From contig NZ_AHCD03000032.1 of the NCBI RefSeq assembly GCF_000238295.3, positions 1-64,000 on the forward strand: 64,000 nt of DNA, in the 5' to 3' direction. The notes beneath the pieces are model-generated. The model saw nothing but the letters and a program-made list of their open reading frames with translations, did not search any database and was not told the DNA's origin. The stretch is from Pseudoalteromonas rubra (lineage in GTDB: Bacteria; Pseudomonadota; Gammaproteobacteria; Enterobacterales; Alteromonadaceae). Both the position numbers and the translations under genes were made by a program. Positions 16,450 to 24,794 of this stretch are shown here, piece after piece (position 1 is the first letter of the stretch; every line of letters begins with the position of its first letter).

Positions 16450-17289
16450 GCTTCCCTCAACCCTAGTGACTATGTGTTTTTCCACTACTTGCTCTATCAC
16501 CTGCAAGCGCTTTTTTTTATTCCAGAACTTAACCAGATGTGTGTTGCTCTGGATTGGTATTTAAGTTGCCATAAAGTATCTTAGACCGTCAAGTCTTTAC
16601 GTAAATTATTTTTATGTAAAGTTACTTTGATTTAAGTTAACTCGAAGAGAAAGTTAAAATGACAGCAACAATGCACTCATTGAGTTAGCCAATACCATAG
16701 CAAACTTCAATTTTAAGCCATTGATTAGTAATAATTAATGAAATGAAAGCCAGAACTAAGGCAGCAGTATTGATGCAGTTTTCAACGTAATGTAGCCAGG
16801 GAGTTTTTTTATGATTTCTTTGGAGGGTATGTGTATCTGGATGGAATTCCGCGGTATTTATCAACTACTCAGCTGCAGCTTCTGCGACTGAGTATAGACA
16901 ACAATGATAAAGGATCTGCGCAAAATAGGCGTTCAAAGCCTGTATGCTGGCCTTGTTTGATCCGTAAATGATTGGAATTCTGTCATGCAGGCAACACCTT
17001 TCAAAATGACAGAGCTGACTTTCTCAATCGGCTCGACTTCGAGTATCGACACGTATTCACGCATTGGCCTGAGCAAGCGAGCACTCTCCGCCAAAATTTA
17101 TTGCGACAATGGTAACCATCATGATCTGTATTACTTTTCAAATAAAACGAGATCTCACCCGTGAGATCTCTTACATAACTGTTAAATGCTCGCTTGCATA
17201 CCTGCTATTTATGAATCTTTATCAATTAAAGCACGCAATGTTCGGCTAACCCTGCTGAGCATATACCTTTTGAGGCACTCGGGTCAGGC
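16450..17289. other. Long intergenic region upstream of the biosynthetic run
   Basis: It holds an inverted repeat CTTTACGTA/TATGTAAAG (16595-16621), about 150 bp before the first gene and so a candidate operator, and the large palindrome at 17149-17170. Around 16983-17117 the plus strand reads 46 codons (HAGNTFQNDRADFLNRLDFE onward, ending LLRQW then stop) with protein-like composition but no start or ribosome site, probably a gene fossil. Nothing else is supported. Confidence 0.4.
17149..17170. promoter_or_regulatory. 22-bp palindrome, cluster motif copy 1
   Basis: Two perfect 10-bp arms, GAGATCTCAC and GTGAGATCTC, flank a CC centre. The inner part AGATCTCAC-SS-GTGAGATCT recurs in the palindrome at 20452-20489. 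It lies 119 bp after the SDR gene and 700 bp before the oxygenase gene. It could be an operator; on the minus strand it is followed by GTTTTATTTG, so an SDR terminator is an alternative. Confidence 0.5.
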
Positions 17290-18051
17290 TTAGTCAATCA
17301 CCTCGGTTTCTGCTGCATTGTTATTACTCAAAACAATCTTATCGATTGAGCAAACCCGATCCTGAGACAACGCAAATTTAATACACTCGAACACGTTTCG
17401 GGCACTCAGGTATCTCAATTGCGTATGTGATCTGCGCTCATTCCATTGAACGTCATCTAACGGCGATGGATTATCAAAGTTAGGCGGATACACTGAAATT
17501 ACGCGTACCCCTTGCCCTTTCATACGCTGGCGAAGCCTGTCCGCAAAAGTGGATTGAGCTGACTTAGCCGCACCAAATGCTTCGTTGGCGGTCGAGTGTA
17601 TATTGTTGTTTAAGCTGGCTGTACTATTAACAAAAATGATGTCGGGTGATTTCGAGTTTTTGAGCAATGGCAGGAAATGTTTAGTCATCAGGATACTGCC
17701 TGTAGCGGTTGAATTTATCGTTTCAACTATGTCTTCGTCATCAACATCGCTAAGGTGGCCCTCGAGCCAGTAAGATGCATTGTTAATGAGAATGTCAATG
17801 TCATCTGATATTTCCCGAACGTCATGTGCAAACTTTTCGATCTCGGCAGGATTGCTAACATTCACCTGAAATGTCGATATTTTTGCACCGGGGACCACTT
17901 CCCTGACCAGCTTAGCGGTCGCGTTAACCTTCTCGAGCGTCCTGGCAGACAAAAAAAGTTCAGCGCCCATCTGCGCAAACAGTATAGACAGAGTTTGTCC
18001 AAAGTCCGGACTTGCACCCGTAATCACAACCTTTTTATTCTCAAAATTCAT
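17290..18051 (-). CDS. SDR-family protein with altered catalytic motifs
   Basis: A 253-residue Rossmann protein of the short-chain dehydrogenase/reductase family. The fold is clear (VVITGASPDFG near the N-terminus, INNASYWLEG at 89-98, IFVNSTAS at 139-146), but two key positions differ. The nucleotide loop reads TGASPDFG, lacking the middle Gly of TGxxxGxG, and the catalytic Tyr of YxxxK is F159 (F-G-A-A-K163). It may bind NAD(P)H without ordinary oxidoreductase activity. The start follows CAGGAAAG at 18051. It is upstream of the biosynthetic run on the same strand but separated by about 840 bp, so a role in the pathway is possible, not shown. Confidence 0.8.
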   Translation of the reverse strand: MNFENKKVVITGASPDFGQTLSILFAQMGAELFLSARTLEKVNATAKLVREVVPGAKISTFQVNVSNPAEIEKFAHDVREISDDIDILINNASYWLEGHLSDVDDEDIVETINSTATGSILMTKHFLPLLKNSKSPDIIFVNSTASLNNNIHSTANEAFGAAKSAQSTFADRLRQRMKGQGVRVISVYPPNFDNPSPLDDVQWNERRSHTQLRYLSARNVFECIKFALSQDRVCSIDKIVLSNNNAAETEVID

Positions 18052-18764
18052 TCGTTCTTTCCTGGTTAAATGAAATAAAACAAGCTCACCCCAGCGCGCG
18101 GAGCAAGGCATAGTCTGTTTTCGTTATCGTTCCATAGAAGTGAGAAACACCTGATTTGTATCATAAAAGATATCCGCATAAAACCGCTCAGTATTAAACC
18201 AACACATTTAAGTAATATATTAATAAAATGAGGATTTTCCTGTGTACCCGGCGAGTTAAGTTCATCAGATACACTTTTAGTCGTCATGCAAAGACCATCT
18301 GTAAAGTACCAGTTTGGGTCTTCGAGAGTCTGTTCGGCTAAAAATTACGGGCTGCAAAGGCACGCTGACTGCACACCTTCTCAAATAGTAGGACCAGAAT
18401 CATTACTCGGATCTTTGCAGTAGCGATAAAACAGCCAGCTCAGGTTAAAACACCCGCCACGTACCTCTTTAAGGTCCTCCACCAACCTGGATCAGGTGCT
18501 TAAAAACCTTGATAGAATTGCTGCGTTTATCAATGAAAAGGCCATCCAGGGTGGTATGACCTTACGCTGTATTTCTGTTGATAATGAGAAACTTTGGAAT
18601 TAAGTACTCATAAATCACTTTAAAGTATCTGAATACCATGTTACTTTTTTATGGATTATTCGTAATACTTGTTTTCACAATGCGTATTTCGTACTGCAGG
18701 TATTCTGTGTATTTTACAGTGTCGTTACCCTGTGTTCCCTAATAAATAGACAGAGGCATGGACT
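18052..18764. other. Intergenic region with a possible gene fossil
   Basis: Mostly featureless. On the plus strand around 18490-18603 a frame reads LDQVLKNLDRIAAFINEKAI and on to SVDNEKLWN then stop. It has good protein character but no start or ribosome site, so it may be the tail of a lost gene. No promoter or RNA is supported. Confidence 0.25.
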
Positions 18765-18923
18765 ATGACAACAAACGAAGAACTGGTTAAATTAGCCTTT
18801 AAAAGCGGATATTTACAAGGCGCGTCAAACACCAGACAAGGTATTCATATTAAGCTGGAAGAAGTACAAAATCAGTTTCTAAAAAAACTCAAGGAGGAGC
18901 ACACTGTCAAAGAAAGCGCTTAA
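18765..18923 (+). CDS. Small hypothetical protein, 52 residues
   Basis: An ATG behind an AGAGGC site opens a 52-codon frame starting MTTNEELVKLAFKSGY and ending in a charged helix (KLEEVQNQFLKKLKEE). The composition is helical and protein-like throughout. No family is recognised. It is one of the few plus-strand genes in the accessory region and is followed 220 bp later by a clear terminator at 19145. Confidence 0.5.
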   Translation: MTTNEELVKLAFKSGYLQGASNTRQGIHIKLEEVQNQFLKKLKEEHTVKESA

Positions 18924-19144
18924 TTTAATGTAGCAACAGAGGGCAAAGCCAGCCGCCTGACCCTGAGCTTCTAAAAATGTAACACTATGAACCTTTCAGT
19001 ACCAAGTGTATAAAACAGCTCAATGGCACCTTTAAATGTTTAAAGCATCGAAGTATGGCAGTACTGCGTTTGGCCTTTCTCGTTATATTTCCCATTGCTA
19101 AACGACACATAATGACCTGTCTAAAGCGTTTTTCATCGCCTACG

Positions 19145-19179
19145 CCCAAACTGTAAATCAGTTTGGGTGGCTATTTTTT
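19145..19179 (+). terminator. Rho-independent terminator
   Basis: CCCAAACTG/CAGTTTGGG forms a perfect 9-bp stem with a TAAAT loop, followed by TGGCTATTTTTT on the plus strand. The surrounding 18924-19532 otherwise shows no supported gene. Confidence 0.75.
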
Positions 19180-19532
19180 GCGCCAGATCAATAAATGCGC
19201 ACTTACTACATCGGCACATTAAAAATCAGGACTGCATCGAGCAGGACCAAAGCCCCGCTCGCACCATCACAGTGACATGGCGCGTCACTCTGTATTTCAG
19301 CTACGTAACGCCGCGGCTATGTCCAATCATCTATTGGTACTCTGGATGCGTGCTGCTTGCTAACACATGGTCTGTATAAAAACGAAGGCGAGTTTGCTCT
19401 TTGCCAAAGAACATTGTGAGCTAACATGTTGTAAAGGCTCTTATTTACCAGGGTTAAAGTGGATTGTGTACCAATCTCGCCTTGCCTGTCGTTGACACTG
19501 CAAGCACCACTGAGTGCTTTTTCTAATCCAAC

Positions 19533-20345
19533 TCAGCCGAACATACGCCAGCCATCTTCTTTAATGAAGAATGAGCCTATGGTTTTTCTCAATGCGTTAC
19601 ATGTTTGAATGCCGTGCATTTTTCGGCAATTAAAAACACAGAGGTCGCCCTCACTGGGATTGATTTCTATGCTACTATATTGACCTAAAAAAGCCAAAGC
19701 CCTGTCTTTGTCTTTGTCGTACAGCGCTGAAAACTCATCCACTTCACCGAGACTTGCCGGCGAATAATCCCACATCGTAAACCCAGCGCAATTCGTTGCA
19801 TTTTGTACAGTAAGAAAAGCTGCCGTTTGCGGGTAACTTTCCTTGACAGGCCAGAACTTACTAGCGCGGGCATAGGAAATAGAATTCGCATGCGGCGCAG
19901 AACTGAAGTGTTTTTCAGTAGACGGTGGATATTCATGCCGAGAGGCTATAAGCATTTCCAGATCCTGCTCTACCTCCAGTGTTCTGGCATTTAACTCTCG
20001 CTCAAAAAATGTAAAGTAAGGAGTTTGCCTGAGTGCGAAGTTGACAGCTTTAGCAGAATCAAAATACAACTGCGATCTTGCCTCATATTCGTCATCTGAC
20101 GCCTTTTGTAATTTGCCAAGCCTCATCCCTGTAGTGTTAATGCCGGCTTGATACGTGTTGTCTCCTATACCTTGTTCAGCGTGCTTTTCCCACCAAAAAT
20201 CAACACTTTCTTGCGCTTCAACACGCAGTAATACTACGTCGAACTCGCCATCGTGAACGTCATTAAAAGCATCCTCTAAAGTTAAAATATCAACTCTTTC
20301 CGCCCCGGCTGTATCAAACATTCTTGCTATGTATTTTCTCTTCAT
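19533..20345 (-). CDS. Paralog of the cluster oxygenase with HxD changed to HxN
   Basis: A 270-residue protein alignable end to end with the oxygenase at 15640-16449, with most residues shared by eye. The distal H244 and R253 are kept, but the first metal motif reads H152-A-N154 (codon AAT) in place of H-A-D, so the carboxylate iron ligand is lost. This could mean an inactive or regulatory copy, or altered chemistry: in 2OG halogenases the same position is Ala or Gly. The same GGTTGAGGGA block precedes both starts, showing duplication included the upstream edge. It stands alone, with the 38-bp palindrome about 107 bp upstream. Confidence 0.72.
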   Translation of the reverse strand: MKRKYIARMFDTAGAERVDILTLEDAFNDVHDGEFDVVLLRVEAQESVDFWWEKHAEQGIGDNTYQAGINTTGMRLGKLQKASDDEYEARSQLYFDSAKAVNFALRQTPYFTFFERELNARTLEVEQDLEMLIASRHEYPPSTEKHFSSAPHANSISYARASKFWPVKESYPQTAAFLTVQNATNCAGFTMWDYSPASLGEVDEFSALYDKDKDRALAFLGQYSSIEINPSEGDLCVFNCRKMHGIQTCNALRKTIGSFFIKEDGWRMFG

Positions 20346-20451
20346 TCCCTCAACCCCTTTTAATCAAAAAGCTATCGTGTTTACATACTGGACGTCTAGC
20401 AAGTTTCGGGTATACGTTTGCCTATACGTTCAGTAGCCCCTTTTGACGGCC

Positions 20452-20489
20452 CATACTTTCAGATCTCACGGGTGAGATCTGAAGGTATG
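20452..20489. promoter_or_regulatory. 38-bp palindrome, cluster motif copy 2
   Basis: Two 18-bp arms match at 17 positions around a GG centre: CATACTTTCAGATCTCAC and GTGAGATCTGAAGGTATG. The core is shared with the 17149-17170 palindrome. It lies upstream of the second oxygenase gene and 445 bp beyond the stop of the ParB-like gene. A direct repeat TATACGTT (about 20411 and 20423) lies just downstream. The rest of 20346-20934 shows nothing further. Confidence 0.55.
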
Positions 20490-20934
20490 CAGCAATTTCC
20501 TTGCATCCACTGCATAAACTACGTAAATAGCATTAATATAACCTGTACATAACTTTCCATACCCCCAAATTCCAACGGATCAAGATAACGCATTGTAGCG
20601 ACAACATTTGGTACCTGATTGTTTAAAGCAATCGGGATCTATGCTCAAGTTATGGCGTAGTATTTATCTAAATTAAAGCTTCAAGCAAATATGCTTGATA
20701 GAGATACAAGAAGTAAAAAACCAGATTGCTACCCTAAACAAACTGTATGTTTTTCGAACAGAAATGGTTTAGTACAGTAATACTTGGGGAGCTAGTCTTT
20801 AGCAAGTTAGACATTTGTCTTATTGCAATGGTTAAGTTCTAAACGTGTTGGTTTGCAAAATGCGCTCAGCTCCCAAAAATCAGCAACGACCTCATTAAGA
20901 ACGAAGGCTACTTTTAAAGCAAACTCAGATGAGT

Positions 20935-22014
20935 TCAATGCTGAGGCTGATCTTGATTCAAATACTGGCTTAATTGGATCAATGCGGAAGAAATACTCGC
21001 GTGATCTTCCCAGTCCAGCTCTTGCCAGTTAACACCACAATCAATTTGTGTAACATCATTTGTCAGCAAAGTCTTCAGGGCTGAAGCTGAACGAATTGGC
21101 TCGAGCTTATAAATATTAGTAACAGGTGTGCGTATTTGGTGCTTGCCTGTCATCCGGGCATAAATTGACTCAGAAACCGTTTGCTTATCCAGCGCATTAA
21201 GCGCTTTTCTACCATGTGTTTGCTTATATTCTGACTCAACAGAAGTGACTATTTTTTTTGCTTTTCGAAAAGACAATGAACAACCTTCTTCATACGCTCT
21301 GAGCACACTGGGATAGCGGGTCAGCACATTGTAATTATCATAGGCACCCATAGAGATCCCCAGGTTTGCAGCCACTTCCTTGATGGTGAGTGCTTTATGC
21401 CCTGCGGATTTACGTGCTTTGTTCAGCGCGCTAATTTCGCTCAATGCATTTTGAAACGCCTGTAATTTTCCATACTGAGGCAACTCCTCACGACTTGCAT
21501 TCTCCTGGAATTGCTTGACCTTAGTAAGTAGAGGCTTTCGATCGTAGACCTTGAACTGCTCAAAAGAGTCATATCCCTTTGCATACACCAAAGCAAAAAA
21601 TCGCCTGTGCCCGGTCAATATTTGAAAATCTCCATTTTCAATCGGGTAAATCGTTGGCACCTGAATCATTTCACATACAGCAATGTTGTCACCCAACTCG
21701 ACTATAGTGTCTATGTTTTTTTGCGCTTTGCTCCATTCATAGGAGCCATATTTCATACAGTTTACAATGCAATTTTTGCCAATAATTACGCGATCTTCAG
21801 CTTCATACTTGTCAACTAGTTGTCGCTTGGAGAGGCGCTTTTCGATGAACAGCTTAGCGTCTTCATCTGATATTAATACGCAGGGTAGAAAACGGCCATT
21901 AGTAGGGTCTGGCCTTACTTTGCTGAGAAATACGGATTGGTACTCAAAAGATTCGCTGTGAAGCGGGTCTTGGTTGTTGACGACACTTACAAAAATTTTT
22001 TCCATCTTATTCAT
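20935..22014 (-). CDS. Orphan ParB/Srx-like DNA-binding protein
   Basis: A 359-residue protein with a ParB-type N-terminal domain whose box II reads TGHRRFFAL (GERRxRA in typical ParB), followed by a helix-turn-helix (LTIKEVAANLGISMGAYDNY) equivalent to the parS-recognition helices. ParB-fold proteins bind palindromic DNA and many slide or cluster using CTP. There is no ParA or plasmid replication gene nearby. The two large palindromes of this region are its natural candidate sites, which would make it a Noc- or KorB-like regulator. The ribosome site is weak; an ATG at codon 4 is an alternative start. It is separated from the other genes by long spacers. Confidence 0.75.
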   Translation of the reverse strand: MNKMEKIFVSVVNNQDPLHSESFEYQSVFLSKVRPDPTNGRFLPCVLISDEDAKLFIEKRLSKRQLVDKYEAEDRVIIGKNCIVNCMKYGSYEWSKAQKNIDTIVELGDNIAVCEMIQVPTIYPIENGDFQILTGHRRFFALVYAKGYDSFEQFKVYDRKPLLTKVKQFQENASREELPQYGKLQAFQNALSEISALNKARKSAGHKALTIKEVAANLGISMGAYDNYNVLTRYPSVLRAYEEGCSLSFRKAKKIVTSVESEYKQTHGRKALNALDKQTVSESIYARMTGKHQIRTPVTNIYKLEPIRSASALKTLLTNDVTQIDCGVNWQELDWEDHASISSALIQLSQYLNQDQPQH

Positions 22015-22474
22015 TGCTAATCATACCTATACAAAGCACTTTTCCGTTTAACAAAAAGTAAGTACGAACGACGTTACAAGGGTCATGGCAACGCCAGTGC
22101 GTCGTTTAATTAATTATTTTTATTATTTAACTTAGACACTGAGTAGAAAAATTTGCATGAATCTAAGAGCAAACATGAGCATACAATATTCCATATTTTA
22201 AAACATTGATGGAACGCAATCAACCAAGGCCTGATCACCGAGTTTACATTGAAAACAAACCAATAACATTTGCATCAAAGTTATAGTCGCGTTCATGAAA
22301 TACTGCAAGCATGCTGTTACCTTATATTGCTGTCATTCTGCCGCACTCACATATTAATTTCTTAATAACATCAACTGTCACCTTTGCAGCGACTCAATGG
22401 ATTGTTACCCGGCGCTTTTAAGGTGATGAAAGAGGTATCATGGCGAATAAACATCCAAACGGGTTTGCGGGGTG
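22015..22474. other. Intergenic region, nothing supported
   Basis: AT-rich sequence between the ParB-like gene and the second tRNA-Pro. I see no gene, RNA or convincing repeat in it. Confidence 0.4.
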
Positions 22475-22502
22475 TTGCCTTTCTGATAAAAATCATTATA
22501 GT
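22475..22502 (+). promoter_or_regulatory. Promoter of the second tRNA-Pro gene
   Basis: TTGCCT (22475-22480), 16-bp spacer, TATAGT (22497-22502), the same as for copy 1. The matching stretch AAAATCATTATAGTG shows that the promoter was duplicated together with the tRNA. Confidence 0.7.
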
Positions 22503-22513
22503 GGCAACCAAGT

Positions 22514-22590
22514 CGGCATATAGCGCAGCTTGGTAGCGCACTGTCATGGGGTGTCAGGGGTCGCAGGTTCAAATCCTGCTATGCCGACCA
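22514..22590 (+). tRNA. proL: tRNA-Pro(GGG), copy 2
   Basis: Identical over its 77 nt to copy 1 at 2200-2276, with encoded CCA and anticodon GGG. It marks the right end of the accessory region. The bases after it (TTCTTCTCCC) resemble those after the tRNA remnant at 8119, suggesting that this copy keeps the ancestral downstream flank. Confidence 0.95.
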
Positions 22591-22771
22591 TTCTTCTCCC
22601 CCTTTAATTCTTACCTATCGCTACAAGCGAATGTGATTCTTTTTTCAACCTCTTATGTGAACTATGCTCAGTAATACTCTCGCACATTACTCGCGTTATG
22701 TTTGACAATTTACTCTTTTGCTGACATTAATGACTTTGACTTATTTTGAATAAAAAGTTAAAGGAAATTAA

Positions 22772-22924
22772 ATGAAATCACTTAAAGTCAAAAAAACAAA
22801 ACTCAAAACGCTGGTCAATCAACAAAAATCTCTACCTAATGATGCGACACCACAGGTAGGAGGCGGTATCACTCCCGTTACGATCACTATTACTATCTCT
22901 ATTCAGTATTGCACTGAACGATAG
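22772..22924 (+). CDS. RiPP-precursor-like small peptide, 50 residues
   Basis: AAGGAAA precedes an ATG opening a 50-codon frame. The N-terminus is a lysine-rich leader (KVKKTKLKTL) leading to a double-glycine motif, TPQVGGG (27-33), then a Thr/Ile-rich core with one cysteine (ITPVTITITISIQYCTER). The layout of KxKLKTL leader, Q-V-G-G and short Thr/Cys core is that of GG-leader natural-product precursors such as the lanthipeptide-leader families of marine bacteria. It shares the leader pattern with the peptide at 26175-26333. No modifying enzyme or peptidase-containing transporter is nearby, so maturation is unproven. Confidence 0.6.
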   Translation: MKSLKVKKTKLKTLVNQQKSLPNDATPQVGGGITPVTITITISIQYCTER

Positions 22925-22966
22925 GTCACATAGTTTATGTCGGGTAAGCCTATATGAAGGCTGCCC

Positions 22967-23131
22967 TTAACTCACCCTATCAAGTACCAATTTTAAGACC
23001 TCCTGCGTAGCCATAATCCGTTGCACACTATCTAAAGCGAATTCAGACCACGATTTAGCGCAATCAGGATCGATGTTCACCGTGATCCCCACTTCCCTTT
23101 TGTAACCGACAAGCAAAGGTATTACTATCAT
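22967..23131 (-). CDS. Possible small protein, 54 residues
   Basis: A short minus-strand frame starting MIVIPLLVGYKREVG and ending with a helical QRIMATQEVLKLVLDRVS. The composition is protein-like but there is no ribosome site, so it may be the tail of a lost gene. The rest of 22925-23608 has one hairpin (23344) and no other supported gene. Confidence 0.25.
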   Translation of the reverse strand: MIVIPLLVGYKREVGITVNIDPDCAKSWSEFALDSVQRIMATQEVLKLVLDRVS

Positions 23132-23343
23132 TAAAAGAACGGTCGTGCTATAAATGTGTTCAACGTAATAACGAATAGTGTATTAGCAAAGCTAAACAAG
23201 CCCGAGATATCATTTTGAACGTCGCATGTCAGAGTAAAATAAACTTGCGCACAGCTGAATTTACCAATGAAGTATTAGTACGGGCCGTGATTTTGCCAGC
23301 TGTTGCAGAGAGAAATAGGCGAATAATGCATGGGGTTTAGGCC

Positions 23344-23371
23344 TGGCTTAGATCCAGGCTAAGCCACTTTT
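23344..23371 (+). terminator. Hairpin with short T-run
   Basis: TGGCTTAG/CTAAGCCA forms a perfect 8-bp stem with a 7-base loop followed by CTTTT. It may end transcripts from the RiPP-like gene or from a lost gene. Confidence 0.4.
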
Positions 23372-23608
23372 GAGTGCTATGACCTGTACCTGAGTACGCA
23401 CAAACCGCATTCCATGCATCGGATAAGAGTATAAACAACATACAGGCTCGGTATCGCGCGTTATAAGCCCGGCTGATATGGGGGCTAACTCTGGCGCTGC
23501 CGAATAAAATACAGGCTGCTCACTTTCAGCTTTTTTTGAACACATTAATAACACGACCGCTCGTTTTCAATTCAACGGATGATGGTGTTGCTTGGTAGAG
23601 GAATAAAT

Positions 23609-24460
23609 ATGAGTGACAAAATTTACTTTAAATCAGACAACAGGTTTAATCTCAAAAAGCATATGCTCAATGTGATGACACGCGCGCATCACAGAGTCGC
23701 GCCAAGACATGCAGAAAAAACCGCGATTAAATTACTCCTCACACCGGTGCGGGCTAAGCCGAAAAATACGGTACCAAGTGATATGATTGAAGGTAGTATC
23801 TCATCAAGAGAAGGGTTACTTAAAACCTACCAGATGGGAAGCGGACCCGTTTGGGTATTCACTCATGGCTGGTCTGGCAGTGCCAATCAGTTCTTTCCAC
23901 TAATGCAATACATCGCAGAGCAGGGTTACACCGCTTTGGCATTTGATCATCCGGCTCATGGCAGCAGTGAAGGCTCGGTAGGCCACCTGCCCGCTTTTGT
24001 GTCTGGACTGGAAGCGGTGCTGGAGAGCACAGATCAGGTAAAAGGGGTTATCGCACACAGTATGGGCTGCGCAGCCGCAATTGAATGTAAACACCCCAAA
24101 CTTATCAACAAACCACTGCTGTTGATTGCACCTTTGTTAGATTATGTCAGTAACTTGTTTGGCAGTATTGAACGTTCAGGCTATTCAATGCGCTTGTTTC
24201 GCTCCGTCGTCAGTAAAGTTGAAAATGAATACAACTATCCAATGGCATCAGTCGATCCATTTGAGAAGTTGAAAAACAAAACGGCCCCCTGCATTATCGT
24301 CCATGATAAGCATGACAAATTCGCACAGTTTGCCGTATCGAAACAAGCTGCCACTAAAATGTCTAAGGTTAAACTCATAGAAACGCAGGGTCTGGGGCAT
24401 GGCCGAATTTTACAGAGCCAGCAAGCACAAGAAGCGTTTGACGAACTGATAACGCAATAG
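23609..24460 (+). CDS. Alpha/beta hydrolase
   Basis: A 283-residue serine hydrolase. FTHGWSGSANQF forms the oxyanion loop, the nucleophile elbow reads AHSMGCA, and the Asp (HDKHDKFA) and His (GLGHGRIL) complete the triad. There is no signal peptide. The start is placed at the second ATG (23609) behind a GAGGAA site. It is a lone gene with 334 bp of apparently empty sequence after it (24461-24794). The substrate is unknown; the lack of a lid insertion suggests a small ester or lactone. Confidence 0.85.
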   Translation: MSDKIYFKSDNRFNLKKHMLNVMTRAHHRVAPRHAEKTAIKLLLTPVRAKPKNTVPSDMIEGSISSREGLLKTYQMGSGPVWVFTHGWSGSANQFFPLMQYIAEQGYTALAFDHPAHGSSEGSVGHLPAFVSGLEAVLESTDQVKGVIAHSMGCAAAIECKHPKLINKPLLLIAPLLDYVSNLFGSIERSGYSMRLFRSVVSKVENEYNYPMASVDPFEKLKNKTAPCIIVHDKHDKFAQFAVSKQAATKMSKVKLIETQGLGHGRILQSQQAQEAFDELITQ

Positions 24461-24794
24461 ATAATCAAACTTGCCCTGCCGGATGTTGTCTCTTTATGTG
24501 CGCAGGGCTAATAAGCGCGACTTAAAACAAAGCTCTGTATTGATTCAGACCTAGCAGACTCAGCACGGGTAATTTTGTAACAGCTTCACCATAATTGCAT
24601 GCCTTGTCTTTTGTTTTTGCACAATGTCATCAGACAGAGACTCAAGAAAATACGCCAGTATCTTTGCAGTTCGGGAGGCCCACGACGCGTTATTTTAAAG
24701 TTTAATGCCAAGACCTGATCCCTTGCCTGTCGATATAAATCTGACAACCCCCTCGCAAACTTATTGCAAAGGGGCAGTCGATATCATCACCGTT

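Noticed and set aside
15640..20345. Treating both cluster oxygenases as additional halogenases
   Set aside because: The first keeps a normal HxD; the second has HxN rather than HxA or HxG. Neither supports a chloride ligand site with confidence.
20935..22014. Plasmid partition locus
   Set aside because: The ParB-like gene has no ParA partner, no replication gene and no parS-type consensus (TGTTTCACGTGAAACA) nearby.
23348..23554. 68-codon minus-strand ORF as a third RiPP-like peptide
   Set aside because: It has two cysteines but no lysine-rich leader, double glycine or ribosome site.
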